Positions 6,697 to 15,329 of a stretch of DNA of 38,821 bases are shown one piece after another. Every line of letters begins with the position of its first letter. Position 1 is the stretch's first letter. Location: positions 1-38,821 of the forward strand of contig JAJPJM010000176.1 in the NCBI GenBank assembly GCA_021324235.1, written 5' to 3'. The notes beneath the pieces are model-generated. The model had not been told where the DNA came from. It did not search any database and saw nothing but the letters and a program-made list of their open reading frames with translations. Position numbers and translations under genes: made by a program. The stretch is from Verrucomicrobiota bacterium (GTDB lineage Bacteria; Verrucomicrobiota; Verrucomicrobiia; Limisphaerales; UBA11358).

Positions 6697-8691
6697 CTAA
6701 GCCACCTCAATCAACTGCGTCACTTTTGCCGGGGCCTCGCCGAAATGTGCCTTCACCCTGGTCACAGCGTTCTCCACCGTCAGGCCGTATTTCTTGCGCA
6801 GTTCGTCCTGGGTCGTGGCGTGTTCGATGAACTGGTCCGGCCAGCCGATGCGGACGACGGGCGTGGTCACGCCTTTTTCGCTGAACAATTCCAACACCGC
6901 CGAGCCGTAACCACCCATTAATGCGTGATCTTCGAGGGTCACGACCAGGTCGGCGGCCTTGCCGAAAAATTCGTGCGTGCCGGCGTCCAGCGGCTTGGTG
7001 AAACGCGGATTGATGACGGCGCAATCAAAACCTTCTGCCGCCAGTTGCTCGGCGGCCTTGCGCGCCAGAGTGTTCAACGGACCAAGCCCGAACAACGCGA
7101 CCTTGTGCCGCGCCGCGGCCCCGCCGGAAAAATTCTGGATGACCTCCGCCTTGCCAATTTCGAGCAGCTCGGGCTGGTCCTTGATGGGCACACCTTCCGC
7201 CGCGCCGCGCGGGTAACGGATGAAGGTGGGATGATTTTGATGCGTGGCGGTGAACATCATGTCCGCCAGCTCGTCCTCGTCTTTCGGCGCCATGGCAATG
7301 AGGTTCGGCATGCAGCGCAGGTAGGCGATGTCGAACAGGCCGTGGTGCGTCGGTCCGTCATTGGCCGAAAGCCCGGCGCGGTCCATGCAGAAAATGACCG
7401 GCAAATCCTGCAGGCAAATATCGTGATGAATGCAATCGTAGGCGCGTTGCAGGAACGTGGAGTAAATCGCGCAAACGGGGTGAAAACCCATCGTGGCCAT
7501 GCCGGCGGCGAAAATGACGGCGTGTTCCTCCGCAATGCCCACGTCGTAATAGCGGTCGGGCATCGCCCGTTCCAGATGTTTCATCCCGGTGCCGCTGGGC
7601 ATGGCGGCGGTGATGCCGACGAGCGTGTTGTTTTTCTGGCAAAGTTTCACCAGCGTCTGGCCCATTACGTCCTGATACATCGGCGGCGCGCCGGCTTTGG
7701 CGGGCGGGGAATCACCCGTCTTCACGTCGTAAGGGCCGGTGCCGTGGAATTTTTCCGGAAACTTGATGGCCGCATCAAACCCCTTGCCCTTTTGGGTCAG
7801 GATGTGGATGACGATGGGGTGGTTGCACGTCTTGGCAAATTCCAGCGTGCTGATGAGCAACGGCAGGTCGTGCCCGTTGATCGGTCCCAGATAGCGCATC
7901 CCCATTTCCTCGAAAATGACCGGGCTGCCGTAACCGCCGCGGCCATCGGCGTCCACCAGGCTGCCGGTCTGGTGCAGGCCGACATCGGTGATGGCGCCCT
8001 TGAAGCCTTCCTCGGCCTTGCGGGCGAGCTTGATGGCGACATCGCCCTTGGGGAACCGGCGCAGGAAATTCTGGAAATCGGTGGCCAGTTTGTTGTAACG
8101 GGGATTGGTGATGAGCTTGTTCAGGTAATTCGAAATCGCGCCGACGTTTTTGGCGATGCTCCATTCGTTGTCGTTGAGGATGCCGATGAACCGTTTCGTC
8201 GTATGGCCGATGTTGTTGAGCGCCTCGTAGGAAATGCCGTTGGTCAGCGCCGCATCGCCGAAAATGCAGACGACATTTTCATCCGTGCCGCGTTTGTCGC
8301 GCGCCGCCGCCATGCCGAGGGCTGCCGACAATGCCGTGCCCGCGTGGCCGGCGCCGTAACAGTCGTGCTCGCTCTCCGTCCGCAGGGCGAAGCCGTTCAG
8401 GCCGCCCGTCTGGCGGATGGCCGGGAAACGGTTCTTGCGGCCGGTGAGCAGTTTGTGGACATAAACCTGGTGGCTCACGTCCCAGACAAATTTGTCCTTG
8501 GGCGTGTTGAAGACGCGGTGCAGGGCGAGCGTCAGTTCGACCACGCCGAGGTTCGGGCCGAGGTGCCCGCCATTTCGGGCCAGCACCGAGATGAGGTCCT
8601 GCCGGATTTCGGCGGCCAGTTCCTGCAGTTGCGGCTGCGTGAGTTTCTTCACGTGCTCCGGTCCATCCACCATGTCGAGATATCGGCTCAT
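6697..8691 (-). CDS. dxs: 1-deoxy-D-xylulose-5-phosphate synthase
   Basis: 664 residues. This thiamine-diphosphate enzyme joins pyruvate and glyceraldehyde 3-phosphate in the first step of the MEP isoprenoid route and also feeds thiamine and pyridoxal synthesis. Seen: HLGPNLGVVELTLALHRVF near the N-terminus, DVSHQVYVHKLLTGR, GAGHAGTALSAALGMA, the cofactor motif GDAALTNGISYEALNN, then PINGHDLPLL, GIAEEHAVIFAAGMA and the C-terminal PRYPRG-like segment IRYPRGAAEG. It is slightly longer than the common 620-640 residues, with no insertion resembling the palindromic repeats. It follows xseB on the same strand with a 69-base gap. Confidence 0.97.
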   Translation of the reverse strand: MSRYLDMVDGPEHVKKLTQPQLQELAAEIRQDLISVLARNGGHLGPNLGVVELTLALHRVFNTPKDKFVWDVSHQVYVHKLLTGRKNRFPAIRQTGGLNGFALRTESEHDCYGAGHAGTALSAALGMAAARDKRGTDENVVCIFGDAALTNGISYEALNNIGHTTKRFIGILNDNEWSIAKNVGAISNYLNKLITNPRYNKLATDFQNFLRRFPKGDVAIKLARKAEEGFKGAITDVGLHQTGSLVDADGRGGYGSPVIFEEMGMRYLGPINGHDLPLLISTLEFAKTCNHPIVIHILTQKGKGFDAAIKFPEKFHGTGPYDVKTGDSPPAKAGAPPMYQDVMGQTLVKLCQKNNTLVGITAAMPSGTGMKHLERAMPDRYYDVGIAEEHAVIFAAGMATMGFHPVCAIYSTFLQRAYDCIHHDICLQDLPVIFCMDRAGLSANDGPTHHGLFDIAYLRCMPNLIAMAPKDEDELADMMFTATHQNHPTFIRYPRGAAEGVPIKDQPELLEIGKAEVIQNFSGGAAARHKVALFGLGPLNTLARKAAEQLAAEGFDCAVINPRFTKPLDAGTHEFFGKAADLVVTLEDHALMGGYGSAVLELFSEKGVTTPVVRIGWPDQFIEHATTQDELRKKYGLTVENAVTRVKAHFGEAPAKVTQLIEVA

Positions 8692-8702
8692 AATTTCTTG
8701 TT

Positions 8703-8760
8703 AAAGCGTTAAACGGTTGAATCGTTGAATCGGAAAAATCCGGTTCGACGATTTAACGAT
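8703..8760. repeat. short-period inverted repeat between xseB and dxs
   Basis: The gap holds tandem GTTGAATC units (around 8715-8730), an AAAAA spacer, and then an imperfect inverted copy with ACGATTT-AACGATT heptads running into the xseB stop codon at 8761. The left half (GAATCGTTGAATCGG) and right half (CCGGTTCGACGATTTAACGATTC) are complementary with a few mismatches. It is the same general type as the arrays at 6541 and 18632. No clear promoter or terminator could be picked out. Confidence 0.6.
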
Positions 8761-9024
8761 TCACGTTTCAACGTCGGTTTCCAACGTCTTCAATTTTATT
8801 TCGCCCGCGGCATTCTTTTCCAACTGCCGGATTTTCAATTCCGCCTCGGCCAGCTTTTCCTGGCAGATCTTCACGAGCCGGGTGCCCTCTTCAAACCGGG
8901 CCAGCAGGGTTTCCAGCGGCAATTCCTCGGACTCCATCGCCTCGACGATGCCTTCGAGCTTCTTCAAGGCATCTTCAAACGGCAGCCCGCCTTTGCCCGC
9001 ATCGGCCCTGGCTGATTTTGACAT
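8761..9024 (-). CDS. xseB: exodeoxyribonuclease VII small subunit
   Basis: 87 residues from the ATG at 9024. Seen: LPFEDALKKLEGIVEAMESE, ELPLETLLARFEEGTRLVKIC and a C-terminal helix, which cover the whole XseB family. It forms a multi-subunit nuclease with XseA that degrades single-stranded DNA into short oligonucleotides. The gene follows xseA on the same strand. A GTG at 9090, directly after the xseA stop (ATGAGTG), would add 22 residues that do not look like the family, so the ATG was preferred; the GTG would however give tight coupling. Confidence 0.9.
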   Translation of the reverse strand: MSKSARADAGKGGLPFEDALKKLEGIVEAMESEELPLETLLARFEEGTRLVKICQEKLAEAELKIRQLEKNAAGEIKLKTLETDVET

Positions 9025-9090
9025 GCCGACAGGATAAGGAAAGCCGCTGCGCCCGTCCAGCGCGGAGTCAGGCGCGCCAAATGGCCGCAC

Positions 9091-10578
9091 TCATTCCTCG
9101 GTCCGGCTGAAAATTTCGCCGATCTTTAGCCGCGTTTTCAAACGCCGGCCGCCTTTCACTTCGGCGGCGGCGCGCAAAACTTTTCCCGTTACCGCATCTG
9201 TCGTGATGGAATAACCGCGTGACAAAACCTGCTCCGGCCCGAGCAAACGCAGCCGCGCCTCCGTCGCACTGAAACGATTCCGCCAGTTTCGCAGCTGGAC
9301 CTGCGCCAACTCGCGTAGCCGGTGCCGGCTGGTTTTCAAAAGTTCGCGCCGTTGTTTCAACAACTGCGCGGGGCGCACCCGTGAAAGCCGCGTCGCCAGA
9401 TTCTGCCAGGCCACCTGCCGTTCCTTGGTGCCCTGCTTCGCACAACGCTGCAGGCCGGTTTGCAAATCGTCCAGCCGTTGCAGAAATTCATCCAATCGCC
9501 GCCGCGGATGCACCCGCGTCAGTCGTTCCTGTAACTGCTTGAATCCCGTGACGGCGTCTTCCAGTCGTTGGTGGACCATTCGCCGCAGCATACCCGGCGC
9601 TTCGGCCACAAACTCACGGCTGGCGAACACGCCTTCGGTGATGATTTCCGCCGCCGCACTCGGCGTCGCCGCCCGCGCGTCCGCCACAAAATCGCTGATC
9701 GTGAAATCGATCTCATGTCCGATGGCCGACACCACCGGGATTGCCGATTCAAAAATCGCGCGGGCCACGACTTCCTCGTTGAACGCCCACAAATCCTCCA
9801 GCGATCCGCCGCCGCGAGTAACGAGGATCAAATCCAATCCATTATTGGTAGGGACGGCGCGCTGCGCCGTCCGGTCGTCGCAGCGCGACGACCCTACTTG
9901 TGAAACGTGCCATTCGTTAAGCAGCCGGATGGCGGCTGCAATTTCCGCCGCCGCGCCGTCGCCTTGCACGCGGCAGGGCGCGAGAATGATTTCCAGCGCC
10001 GGATTCCGCCGTTGCACCACGTGCAGCACGTCACGGATGGCCGCGCCGGTCGGCGACGTCACCAAGCCGATGCGTTGCGGATATTTGGGCAACGGCCGTT
10101 TCCGTTCCGGTGCAAACAGGCCTTCGGCCGCCAGCTGTTGCTTGAGCTTTTCAAAGGCGATTTGCAGTGCGCCGACGCCCTGCAGTTCCACCGCCCGCAC
10201 GATGAGCTGGTACTGGCCGCGCGCCTCATAGACCGTCACATCACCCTGTAGCAGAAGCTTTTGGCCATCCTGCAACACGCTGCGGTTCCTGACCGCCTCA
10301 CCCCGGAACAGCACGCAACTCAACTGCGCCCCGGCGTCCTTGAGCGTGAAGTACATGTGACCGGAACTCTGTGCGCGCAAATTGGTGACCTCGCCCGTTA
10401 CCCAGACCGAGCCGACCGATTTTTCCAGCAACCGCTTGACCTGTGTCGTCAGTTCCGAGACGGACAAAACCGTTCGTCCCGCACTGCGGGATTCCGTCGG
10501 ATTGGTCGCACCGGAACTTCCCGACGAAGATGGAAACAACTCACCGAAGTCCCATTGCGATTTGACTGGCTTGCTCAT
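9091..10578 (-). CDS. xseA: exodeoxyribonuclease VII large subunit, with an in-frame repeat insertion
   Basis: 495 residues; relatives are commonly near 400-460. Order: a Ser/Thr-rich N-terminal extension, an OB-fold (about 38-135) with VGSVWVTGEVTNLR and GHMYFTLKD, the catalytic region with PQRIGLVTSPTGAAIRDVLHV, then DLILVTRGGGSLEDLWAFNE and SAIGHEIDFTISDFVADARA, and a long coiled-coil C-terminus. Between the helix before strand DLILV and that strand, residues 228-244 (about SQVGSSRCDDRTAQRAVPT) are encoded by a palindromic repeat at 9848-9897 and have no counterpart in the family pattern. All catalytic motifs remain, so the enzyme is probably active. It begins directly after the rimO stop and precedes xseB. 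Confidence 0.95.
   Translation of the reverse strand: MSKPVKSQWDFGELFPSSSGSSGATNPTESRSAGRTVLSVSELTTQVKRLLEKSVGSVWVTGEVTNLRAQSSGHMYFTLKDAGAQLSCVLFRGEAVRNRSVLQDGQKLLLQGDVTVYEARGQYQLIVRAVELQGVGALQIAFEKLKQQLAAEGLFAPERKRPLPKYPQRIGLVTSPTGAAIRDVLHVVQRRNPALEIILAPCRVQGDGAAAEIAAAIRLLNEWHVSQVGSSRCDDRTAQRAVPTNNGLDLILVTRGGGSLEDLWAFNEEVVARAIFESAIPVVSAIGHEIDFTISDFVADARAATPSAAAEIITEGVFASREFVAEAPGMLRRMVHQRLEDAVTGFKQLQERLTRVHPRRRLDEFLQRLDDLQTGLQRCAKQGTKERQVAWQNLATRLSRVRPAQLLKQRRELLKTSRHRLRELAQVQLRNWRNRFSATEARLRLLGPEQVLSRGYSITTDAVTGKVLRAAAEVKGGRRLKTRLKIGEIFSRTEE
9848..9897. repeat. palindromic element inside xseA
   Basis: Outer arms GTAGGG (9848-9853) and CCCTAC (9892-9897) close two perfect inner hairpins: ACGGCGC-GCT-GCGCCGT and GGTCGTCGC-AGC-GCGACGACC. 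As RNA or single-stranded DNA this makes a three-way junction. The open frame of xseA continues through it. The same architecture and near-identical GGTAGGG arm occur at 25883-25940 in purL. Confidence 0.85.
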
Positions 10579-12318
10579 TTAAGCCGCAGCATGGCGCTGA
10601 GAGGCCGGCTCGGCAATCAAATCGTAATCCGTGTGGCCGATGATTTTGACGCGGGCAAATTCGCCGACCGGCAGATGGCCGCGCACATAAATCCGGCCGT
10701 CGATGTCCGGGGCGTCGGCCTCGCCGCGGGCCACGAGGTAGTTTTCAGTTTTTAATTTTGAGTTTTTAATTTCTGCTTCGCGAATCATGCCATGTTCCCA
10801 GGAACTCACGTTCGCGGCTTGCAATTGTTTGGCGCCGGCCCGGCCTTCGACGAGCACCTTGAGTTCGCGGCCAACAAAGGATTCGGAAATCCGCCGGGCA
10901 ATTTTATGCTGCGCGGCCATGGCGAGTTTGCGGCGCTGCTGTTTCACCTGGTCCGGGATTTGACCGGTCATCGCCCCGGCACGGGTGCCGTCTTCCTTGG
11001 AATAGGTAAATACTCCCAATCGCTCGAATTTGGTTTCGCGGATGAAATCGAGCAGTGTTTCAAAACTCGCCTCGGTTTCGCCCGGAAAGCCGACAATAAA
11101 AGTGGTCCGCAGGGCAATGCCCGGCACGCCGGCGCGGATTTTCCGAATCAAATCCACGATATATTGCTGCGAGGTTTCGCGGCGCATCCGTTCGAGCATG
11201 TTTTCATGGATATGCTGAAGCGGGATGTCCACGTAGCGCGCCACCTTCGGACAGTCGGCGATGGTCTGGATAAGTTCGTCCGTCCAATGCGCCGGATGGG
11301 TGTAGAGCAGGCGAATCCAGAAATCGCCGGGCAGCGCGTTTAACTCGCGCAACAGCGTGCAAATGGTCGTGGCATCAGCGGCCAGCGATTTGGCCGCCGC
11401 GGAAAATTTCTCCGGCGACGAAATAGCGCGGCTGTGGTTTGGGCGTAAATCGAGTCCGTAGTAGGTCGAGTCCTGGGAAATCAAATTGATTTCCTTCACG
11501 CCGTCGGCAATCAGCGCCTTCGCTTCCGCTACGATGTCCGCCTGTTGCCGGCTGCGATGCGAACCGCGCATGCGGGGGATGATGCAAAAGCTGCATGGAT
11601 GATTGCAGCCCTCGGCGATTTTGAGATAGGCGAAGTGTTTGGGCGTGAGGCGGAAACGCGGGGTGGCAAAGTCGGGGATGAAGGTGGGACGCGGGGTGAC
11701 ATCCAGAATGGGCAAGTCAGTTTTTAATTTTGAGTTTTGAGTTTTGAGTTGTTGTTCCGAAACAACAGTTTTGGTTTTGCCGAATTTCTTCGTGCCGCGA
11801 ACGGATTCGGTTTTTTCGTGTTCGGTTGTCGCGCGATTTTTTTCCAGTTCGGCCAATCGTCCGGTGATTTTTCCCTTCGATGTTGGATGTTGAATGTTGG
11901 ATGTTGAACTTTTTCCAATTTTGTTTTGTCGGTTCTGAACCGCTTGTTTCACGATGTCCGCGACCTGCGCGACCTGGTCAATGCCCATGAACGCGTCCAC
12001 TTCGGGCAGGAGCCCGGGCAATTCATCGCGGAAACGCTGGGGCAGGCAACCGGAGACGATCAGGCTTTGCCCGCGATGGTTCGCTTCGCGGACCTCGGCG
12101 GATTCGAGGATGGTATCCACGCTTTCCTCCTGCGCGGAGTCAATGAACGAGCAGGTGTTGACGATGAGGGCGTCGGCCTGGGCGGCGTCATTGGTGATTT
12201 CCACGCCGCTTTTCAGGAGCGAGCCGAGCATGATTTCGGCGTCCACGAGATTTTTGGCGCAGCCGAGTGAAATCAGGCCGACCCGCAAGGGTCGTTGACT
12301 GGAAGGTTTTTTCGTCAC
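10579..12318 (-). CDS. rimO: ribosomal protein S12 methylthiotransferase RimO, enlarged by repeats
   Basis: 579 residues; RimO is usually about 430-450. This radical-SAM enzyme adds a methylthio group to the conserved Asp of ribosomal protein S12. Seen: the N-terminal cluster cysteines C20 (SLGCAKNLVDAE), C56 and C91; the radical-SAM CNHPCSFC with C238, C242 and C245; EINLISQDSTYYGLDL; RYVDIPLQHI; FIVGFPGETE; and a C-terminal TRAM region (about 480-570). Residues about 130-205, between the first two domains, are low-complexity and include two heptanucleotide arrays; a third array gives residues 517-526 in the TRAM region. Another non-family stretch is about 294-316. Start GTG at 12318 gives a normal N-terminus. 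It ends one base before xseA. Confidence 0.93.
   Translation of the reverse strand: MTKKPSSQRPLRVGLISLGCAKNLVDAEIMLGSLLKSGVEITNDAAQADALIVNTCSFIDSAQEESVDTILESAEVREANHRGQSLIVSGCLPQRFRDELPGLLPEVDAFMGIDQVAQVADIVKQAVQNRQNKIGKSSTSNIQHPTSKGKITGRLAELEKNRATTEHEKTESVRGTKKFGKTKTVVSEQQLKTQNSKLKTDLPILDVTPRPTFIPDFATPRFRLTPKHFAYLKIAEGCNHPCSFCIIPRMRGSHRSRQQADIVAEAKALIADGVKEINLISQDSTYYGLDLRPNHSRAISSPEKFSAAAKSLAADATTICTLLRELNALPGDFWIRLLYTHPAHWTDELIQTIADCPKVARYVDIPLQHIHENMLERMRRETSQQYIVDLIRKIRAGVPGIALRTTFIVGFPGETEASFETLLDFIRETKFERLGVFTYSKEDGTRAGAMTGQIPDQVKQQRRKLAMAAQHKIARRISESFVGRELKVLVEGRAGAKQLQAANVSSWEHGMIREAEIKNSKLKTENYLVARGEADAPDIDGRIYVRGHLPVGEFARVKIIGHTDYDLIAEPASQRHAAA
10747..10774. repeat. heptanucleotide array inside rimO (TRAM region)
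   Basis: Four seven-base units on the plus strand: AGTTTTT, AATTTTG, AGTTTTT, AATTTCT. The gene reads through in frame as IKNSKLKTEN. The 21 bases at 10746-10766 are identical to 11718-11738 in the same gene, so two copies of one repeat type lie about 970 bases apart. Confidence 0.85.
11719..11753. repeat. heptanucleotide array inside rimO (inter-domain linker, copy 1)
   Basis: Five seven-base units on the plus strand: AGTTTTT, AATTTTG, AGTTTTG, AGTTTTG, AGTTGTT. Read in frame by rimO as QQLKTQNSKLKT. It lies in the low-complexity linker between the N-terminal and radical-SAM domains. Confidence 0.88.
11881..11908. repeat. heptanucleotide array inside rimO (inter-domain linker, copy 2)
   Basis: Four seven-base units, TGTTGGA, TGTTGAA, TGTTGGA, TGTTGAA, i.e. 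two exact 14-base copies. Read in frame as roughly STSNIQHPTS. Different sequence from the other rimO arrays but the same period. Confidence 0.88.
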
Positions 12319-12359
12319 AGGTGGGTCAAGCTACGCGAGACGCCGGGCGGCGTCGAAAA

Positions 12360-13913
12360 TTATTTGGCGACGGAATTGGCGGTGTTGGTGTCGACGGTTT
12401 CCGCTGCGTTGGTGGATGTAATCGTCGCGGGTGCCCCGTTGGTGGCAACGGTTTCGGGGGGCAGTTGCAGTTGGGTGCGCAGCACGGCGCGCGCGGCGAA
12501 GGGGATTCCCTGTTTGGGATCGAGGATTTGGTTGAGCACCCGGCGATCGATGTCGGCGAAGGGCGGCAGTCCGATGCGTTGTTGCCCGCCCGGATAGGCG
12601 GTCACTGATTGGTAACGCGCGTAAATTTTGCCGGCGAGCAGTTTGAATCCGGCGTAGCGGTCGTCCTGGCCAATGGCCAATTGATAATAGGCCTGGGCGA
12701 GCAAGCCTTCGACGGCGGCCGTGATGCGGTTTTGGTCCGTTTCGCCGATGTCACCCTGCACGCGGGCGATGGCGTATTGGTCCAGGGTTATTTGCGACGG
12801 CAGGGAATTGGTATCCGTGTCCAGGAGTGGCAGGCCGGGAAATTTCACGCTCAGGTAGTGAAACCATTTGGCGGCCTCGGCCAGGCGGTCGGCTTCATAA
12901 AGAAAATAAACGGCATCCCGCAGGAAATTCCGTTGCGCGTTCCGGAGGCTATCTTTCTGGCCGGGGTCGGGTTCCTCGGCGTACATGGTTTCGTAGGCGT
13001 CATTGAGTTTGGGGATCAGGTCCAGGTCCGGGTAGACGTCGGGTTTTTGGTCAAAGGGATTGATGACCAGCCGTCCGTGATAGACCGCCTGGAGCATGGA
13101 CTGGTAAATGGAACGGCGGAGCGTGGTCAAATCGGACTGTTTGACCACTTTCCCCGGATTTTCCGCCGCTTTTTCCAGGCCCAACGCGGCCCAATAGATG
13201 GCGCTCGCCTCCGGCAGGCGCCAGTCGAGCGGGCCCCATTCCGCGTCCACTTTTTTTGCAAAGACAGGATCCATTTTATATTTATTCCGGAACAAGTCGG
13301 CGCGGGCCCTGGCCTCGGCGGTTTGCGGGTCAATCAACTCGTCGAAATTCGTTCCGTTCGGGCCGAAAAACGGCGTCATTTCCCCGGCCCATTGCAGCTT
13401 ATAGTATTGATTGGCATCGTCCATGTTTTGACCCATTTTGCTTTGGAAAATCCAGCTCAACTGCTGGTACAGCAGGACGCTGTTGGGGTTGTAGACCAGT
13501 CCGTTGTCCCGGAGCAATTCGATCCCGCGCTCCACCCAGCGCCAGCGGTCGGAAAAATCCTTGAAGTTGACCGAGATGTTCCAGGCCATGTTCCAGGCCT
13601 GAAAGAACCAGACCTGTTCAAAGTGCGGTTCCAGGTCCGTGATCCAGCTGGCCAGTTGCACCATCTCAAAATATTTGCCCGCCTGCTGCAGGTCGTTGGC
13701 ACGAATCCAGAGAAAATTGGAAATTAACCCGCGGAACCCGCCCAGCGCCACCGTGGTGAACGCCAGCAGCGGCGGCGCATTTTTAAGCGGCGAGGCCTGG
13801 GTCAGATTCAACTCCTGCCGGCTCTGGTTCAGCGACGTTTGCACCCGTCCGGAGCCGGCCAGCAGGGCCGCCGCCAGCAGCAACAACAGGATTTTTTTGA
13901 GACGACTGTTCAT
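12360..13913 (-). CDS. large helical membrane-anchored protein next to an ABC exporter
   Basis: 517 residues; no named family recognised. An N-terminal anchor or signal (about 6-24, KKILLLLLAAALLAGSG) is followed by FTTVALGGFRGLISNFLWIRANDLQQAGKYFEMVQ-type helices and repeated Trp/Tyr-rich helical pairs (LEPHFEQVWFFQAWNMAWNI, WRWVERGIELLRDNGLVYNP) that look like TPR-type repeats through about residue 200. Later parts are helical too, with a long Ala/Thr/Asn-rich C-terminus. The bulk should lie outside the inner membrane. It is the last gene of the cluster, 33 bases after the ABC permease, and likely works with it. rimO begins 41 bases further on. Confidence 0.7.
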   Translation of the reverse strand: MNSRLKKILLLLLAAALLAGSGRVQTSLNQSRQELNLTQASPLKNAPPLLAFTTVALGGFRGLISNFLWIRANDLQQAGKYFEMVQLASWITDLEPHFEQVWFFQAWNMAWNISVNFKDFSDRWRWVERGIELLRDNGLVYNPNSVLLYQQLSWIFQSKMGQNMDDANQYYKLQWAGEMTPFFGPNGTNFDELIDPQTAEARARADLFRNKYKMDPVFAKKVDAEWGPLDWRLPEASAIYWAALGLEKAAENPGKVVKQSDLTTLRRSIYQSMLQAVYHGRLVINPFDQKPDVYPDLDLIPKLNDAYETMYAEEPDPGQKDSLRNAQRNFLRDAVYFLYEADRLAEAAKWFHYLSVKFPGLPLLDTDTNSLPSQITLDQYAIARVQGDIGETDQNRITAAVEGLLAQAYYQLAIGQDDRYAGFKLLAGKIYARYQSVTAYPGGQQRIGLPPFADIDRRVLNQILDPKQGIPFAARAVLRTQLQLPPETVATNGAPATITSTNAAETVDTNTANSVAK

Positions 13914-13946
13914 CGGAACCGGGAATCGAAAATCAGGCGCGCTTTT

Positions 13947-15323
13947 TCATTGGTTTCCCTGTGCGGTGGCCAGTTCACGCCGCGCAAACAGGCCGATGCC
14001 CATCGCGCTGATGACACCGCCCAGCAGCAGCACGATTTGCCCGAAAGCGGCGCCCAGCTCGCTCCAGGGAATGGCGCGTCCGGTGCTCAGCGAATCAATC
14101 GGCGAAAAGTCCTGTACCAGATTGATGAGCGGCAGGATGACCCGGTAAAGGGGAAGTAACACCATGTCGGCCAGGGAAGGCCCGGTGCTTTGACCGACAA
14201 TACCGGTTGTCCCCGAAGCCACCGCGTTGGCCAGGGTTCCGCCGGAGAACACCACCACCAGCACGGCCAGCGAAAAGAAGGTGGCCACCGGAAACGACAG
14301 AAAACTGGCTGAAGTCAGCCCAATCGCCGCCAGCAGCGCCATCCAGCAAAAAAGAATTCCCAGACCGCGGGCAAAATTCAGCGTGAAACTGCTTTGGGGA
14401 TACAACACTTCCATCCCGTCCTCGATCGGAAACAACATCGTCGTGTTGTTGGGGTTCAAAAAGGCAATCGTCAGCACCCCCTGGTTGTTGAACAGGTCCG
14501 CCGGAATTTCAAACTCATGGTAGGTGTCCGGCGACAGGCTCATTGGTTCACTGCGCCAGACGTTGGCCGTTCCCGGCTCGCCGACCTGCCACAGCCCGAT
14601 AAACGTGCCGGACGGGTTGTTCTGCGCGGTATTGAACTTCACGCGCAGTTGCAGCGGCCGGCCGTGCAGAAAATTTTTGGCGAACCCCAGATCAATCTGC
14701 CATTCGCGGGTGTAACCGGACGGCACCAGCTGATAAGCCGCCTTGACCTGCTCCCGGAGCTGCTGCCGCGCCAGGGCCAGGTCTGCGCCCGAAATCTGGG
14801 TCTGTTTCAAACGTTGCTGCAACAGTTGCTCCGTCTGGGCGTCAATGTCCGCATTATGGTCCGCCGGTTGCGCCACGCCGCGCGCCACGAGCACCTGCGT
14901 GCGTAAAACTTCCTGTTCCGCCGCCGGCAACCGGGTGGCGCGCCATTGCAGCAGGCCATAGACGCTCGCGCCCGACAACGCCAGCAACGCGGCGTTCAGC
15001 GACACGATGCCCAGCCATTTGCCCAGCCAGATTTGCCAGCGCGCCACCGGTTTGGAGGCGACCACCTGGATCTGGCATTCCTCGATGTCCCGGGCCAGCG
15101 TGCCGCAGGCCAGCCAGAGCGTGGACAGCCCGAGCAGCGCGGTGATCACGCTCAGGGTATAGGTGATTAAAATCTGCGTGAACCCGCGCGCCGTGCCGTC
15201 ATCCTTGAGCAACAGCGGCAGCCCGACGACCGCCGCCAGCAACAGCACGGCGATGACCAGGAACAGCCGGAAGCGAAACGCGGCTTTCCAGGTCAACCAG
15301 GCGATGGCGAGAATTTTTTGCAT
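13947..15323 (-). CDS. ABC-2 type transporter permease with large extracytoplasmic loop
   Basis: 458 residues. One helix near the N-terminus (about 16-38), then two or three (about 48-70 and 108-130), a large soluble loop (about 135-310), and four or five C-terminal helices (about 318-450). The pattern TLWLACGTLARDIEECQIQVVASKPVARWQIWLGKWLG matches ABC-2 permeases of the NosY/ABC-2 group, where the helix after LARDIE-type residues contacts the ATPase. The loop resembles a small beta domain. Its partner ATPase is the gene directly upstream. The palindrome at 15330-15393 fills the gap between them. Confidence 0.85.
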   Translation of the reverse strand: MQKILAIAWLTWKAAFRFRLFLVIAVLLLAAVVGLPLLLKDDGTARGFTQILITYTLSVITALLGLSTLWLACGTLARDIEECQIQVVASKPVARWQIWLGKWLGIVSLNAALLALSGASVYGLLQWRATRLPAAEQEVLRTQVLVARGVAQPADHNADIDAQTEQLLQQRLKQTQISGADLALARQQLREQVKAAYQLVPSGYTREWQIDLGFAKNFLHGRPLQLRVKFNTAQNNPSGTFIGLWQVGEPGTANVWRSEPMSLSPDTYHEFEIPADLFNNQGVLTIAFLNPNNTTMLFPIEDGMEVLYPQSSFTLNFARGLGILFCWMALLAAIGLTSASFLSFPVATFFSLAVLVVVFSGGTLANAVASGTTGIVGQSTGPSLADMVLLPLYRVILPLINLVQDFSPIDSLSTGRAIPWSELGAAFGQIVLLLGGVISAMGIGLFARRELATAQGNQ

Positions 15324-15329
15324 TTTTTT

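Noticed and set aside
6925-8712. Long open frame of about 595 codons on the strand opposite dxs.
   Set aside because: It lies fully antisense to a clear dxs gene, its translation is Arg/Val/Gly-rich without family motifs, and GC-rich codon use makes such antisense frames common. Similar frames opposite purL (24123-25970), the metal ATPase (16950-18902) and the polytopic SPFH gene (20949-22715) were rejected for the same reason.
9025-9090. GTG at 9090 as the xseB start.
   Set aside because: It touches the xseA stop and would couple translation, but the added 22 residues do not resemble XseB and the ATG at 9024 gives the normal length.
11719-11908. RimO linker as a frameshift or two separate genes.
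   Set aside because: The frame is continuous and conserved domains on both sides are complete; the extra residues match repeat arrays rather than a shifted family sequence.
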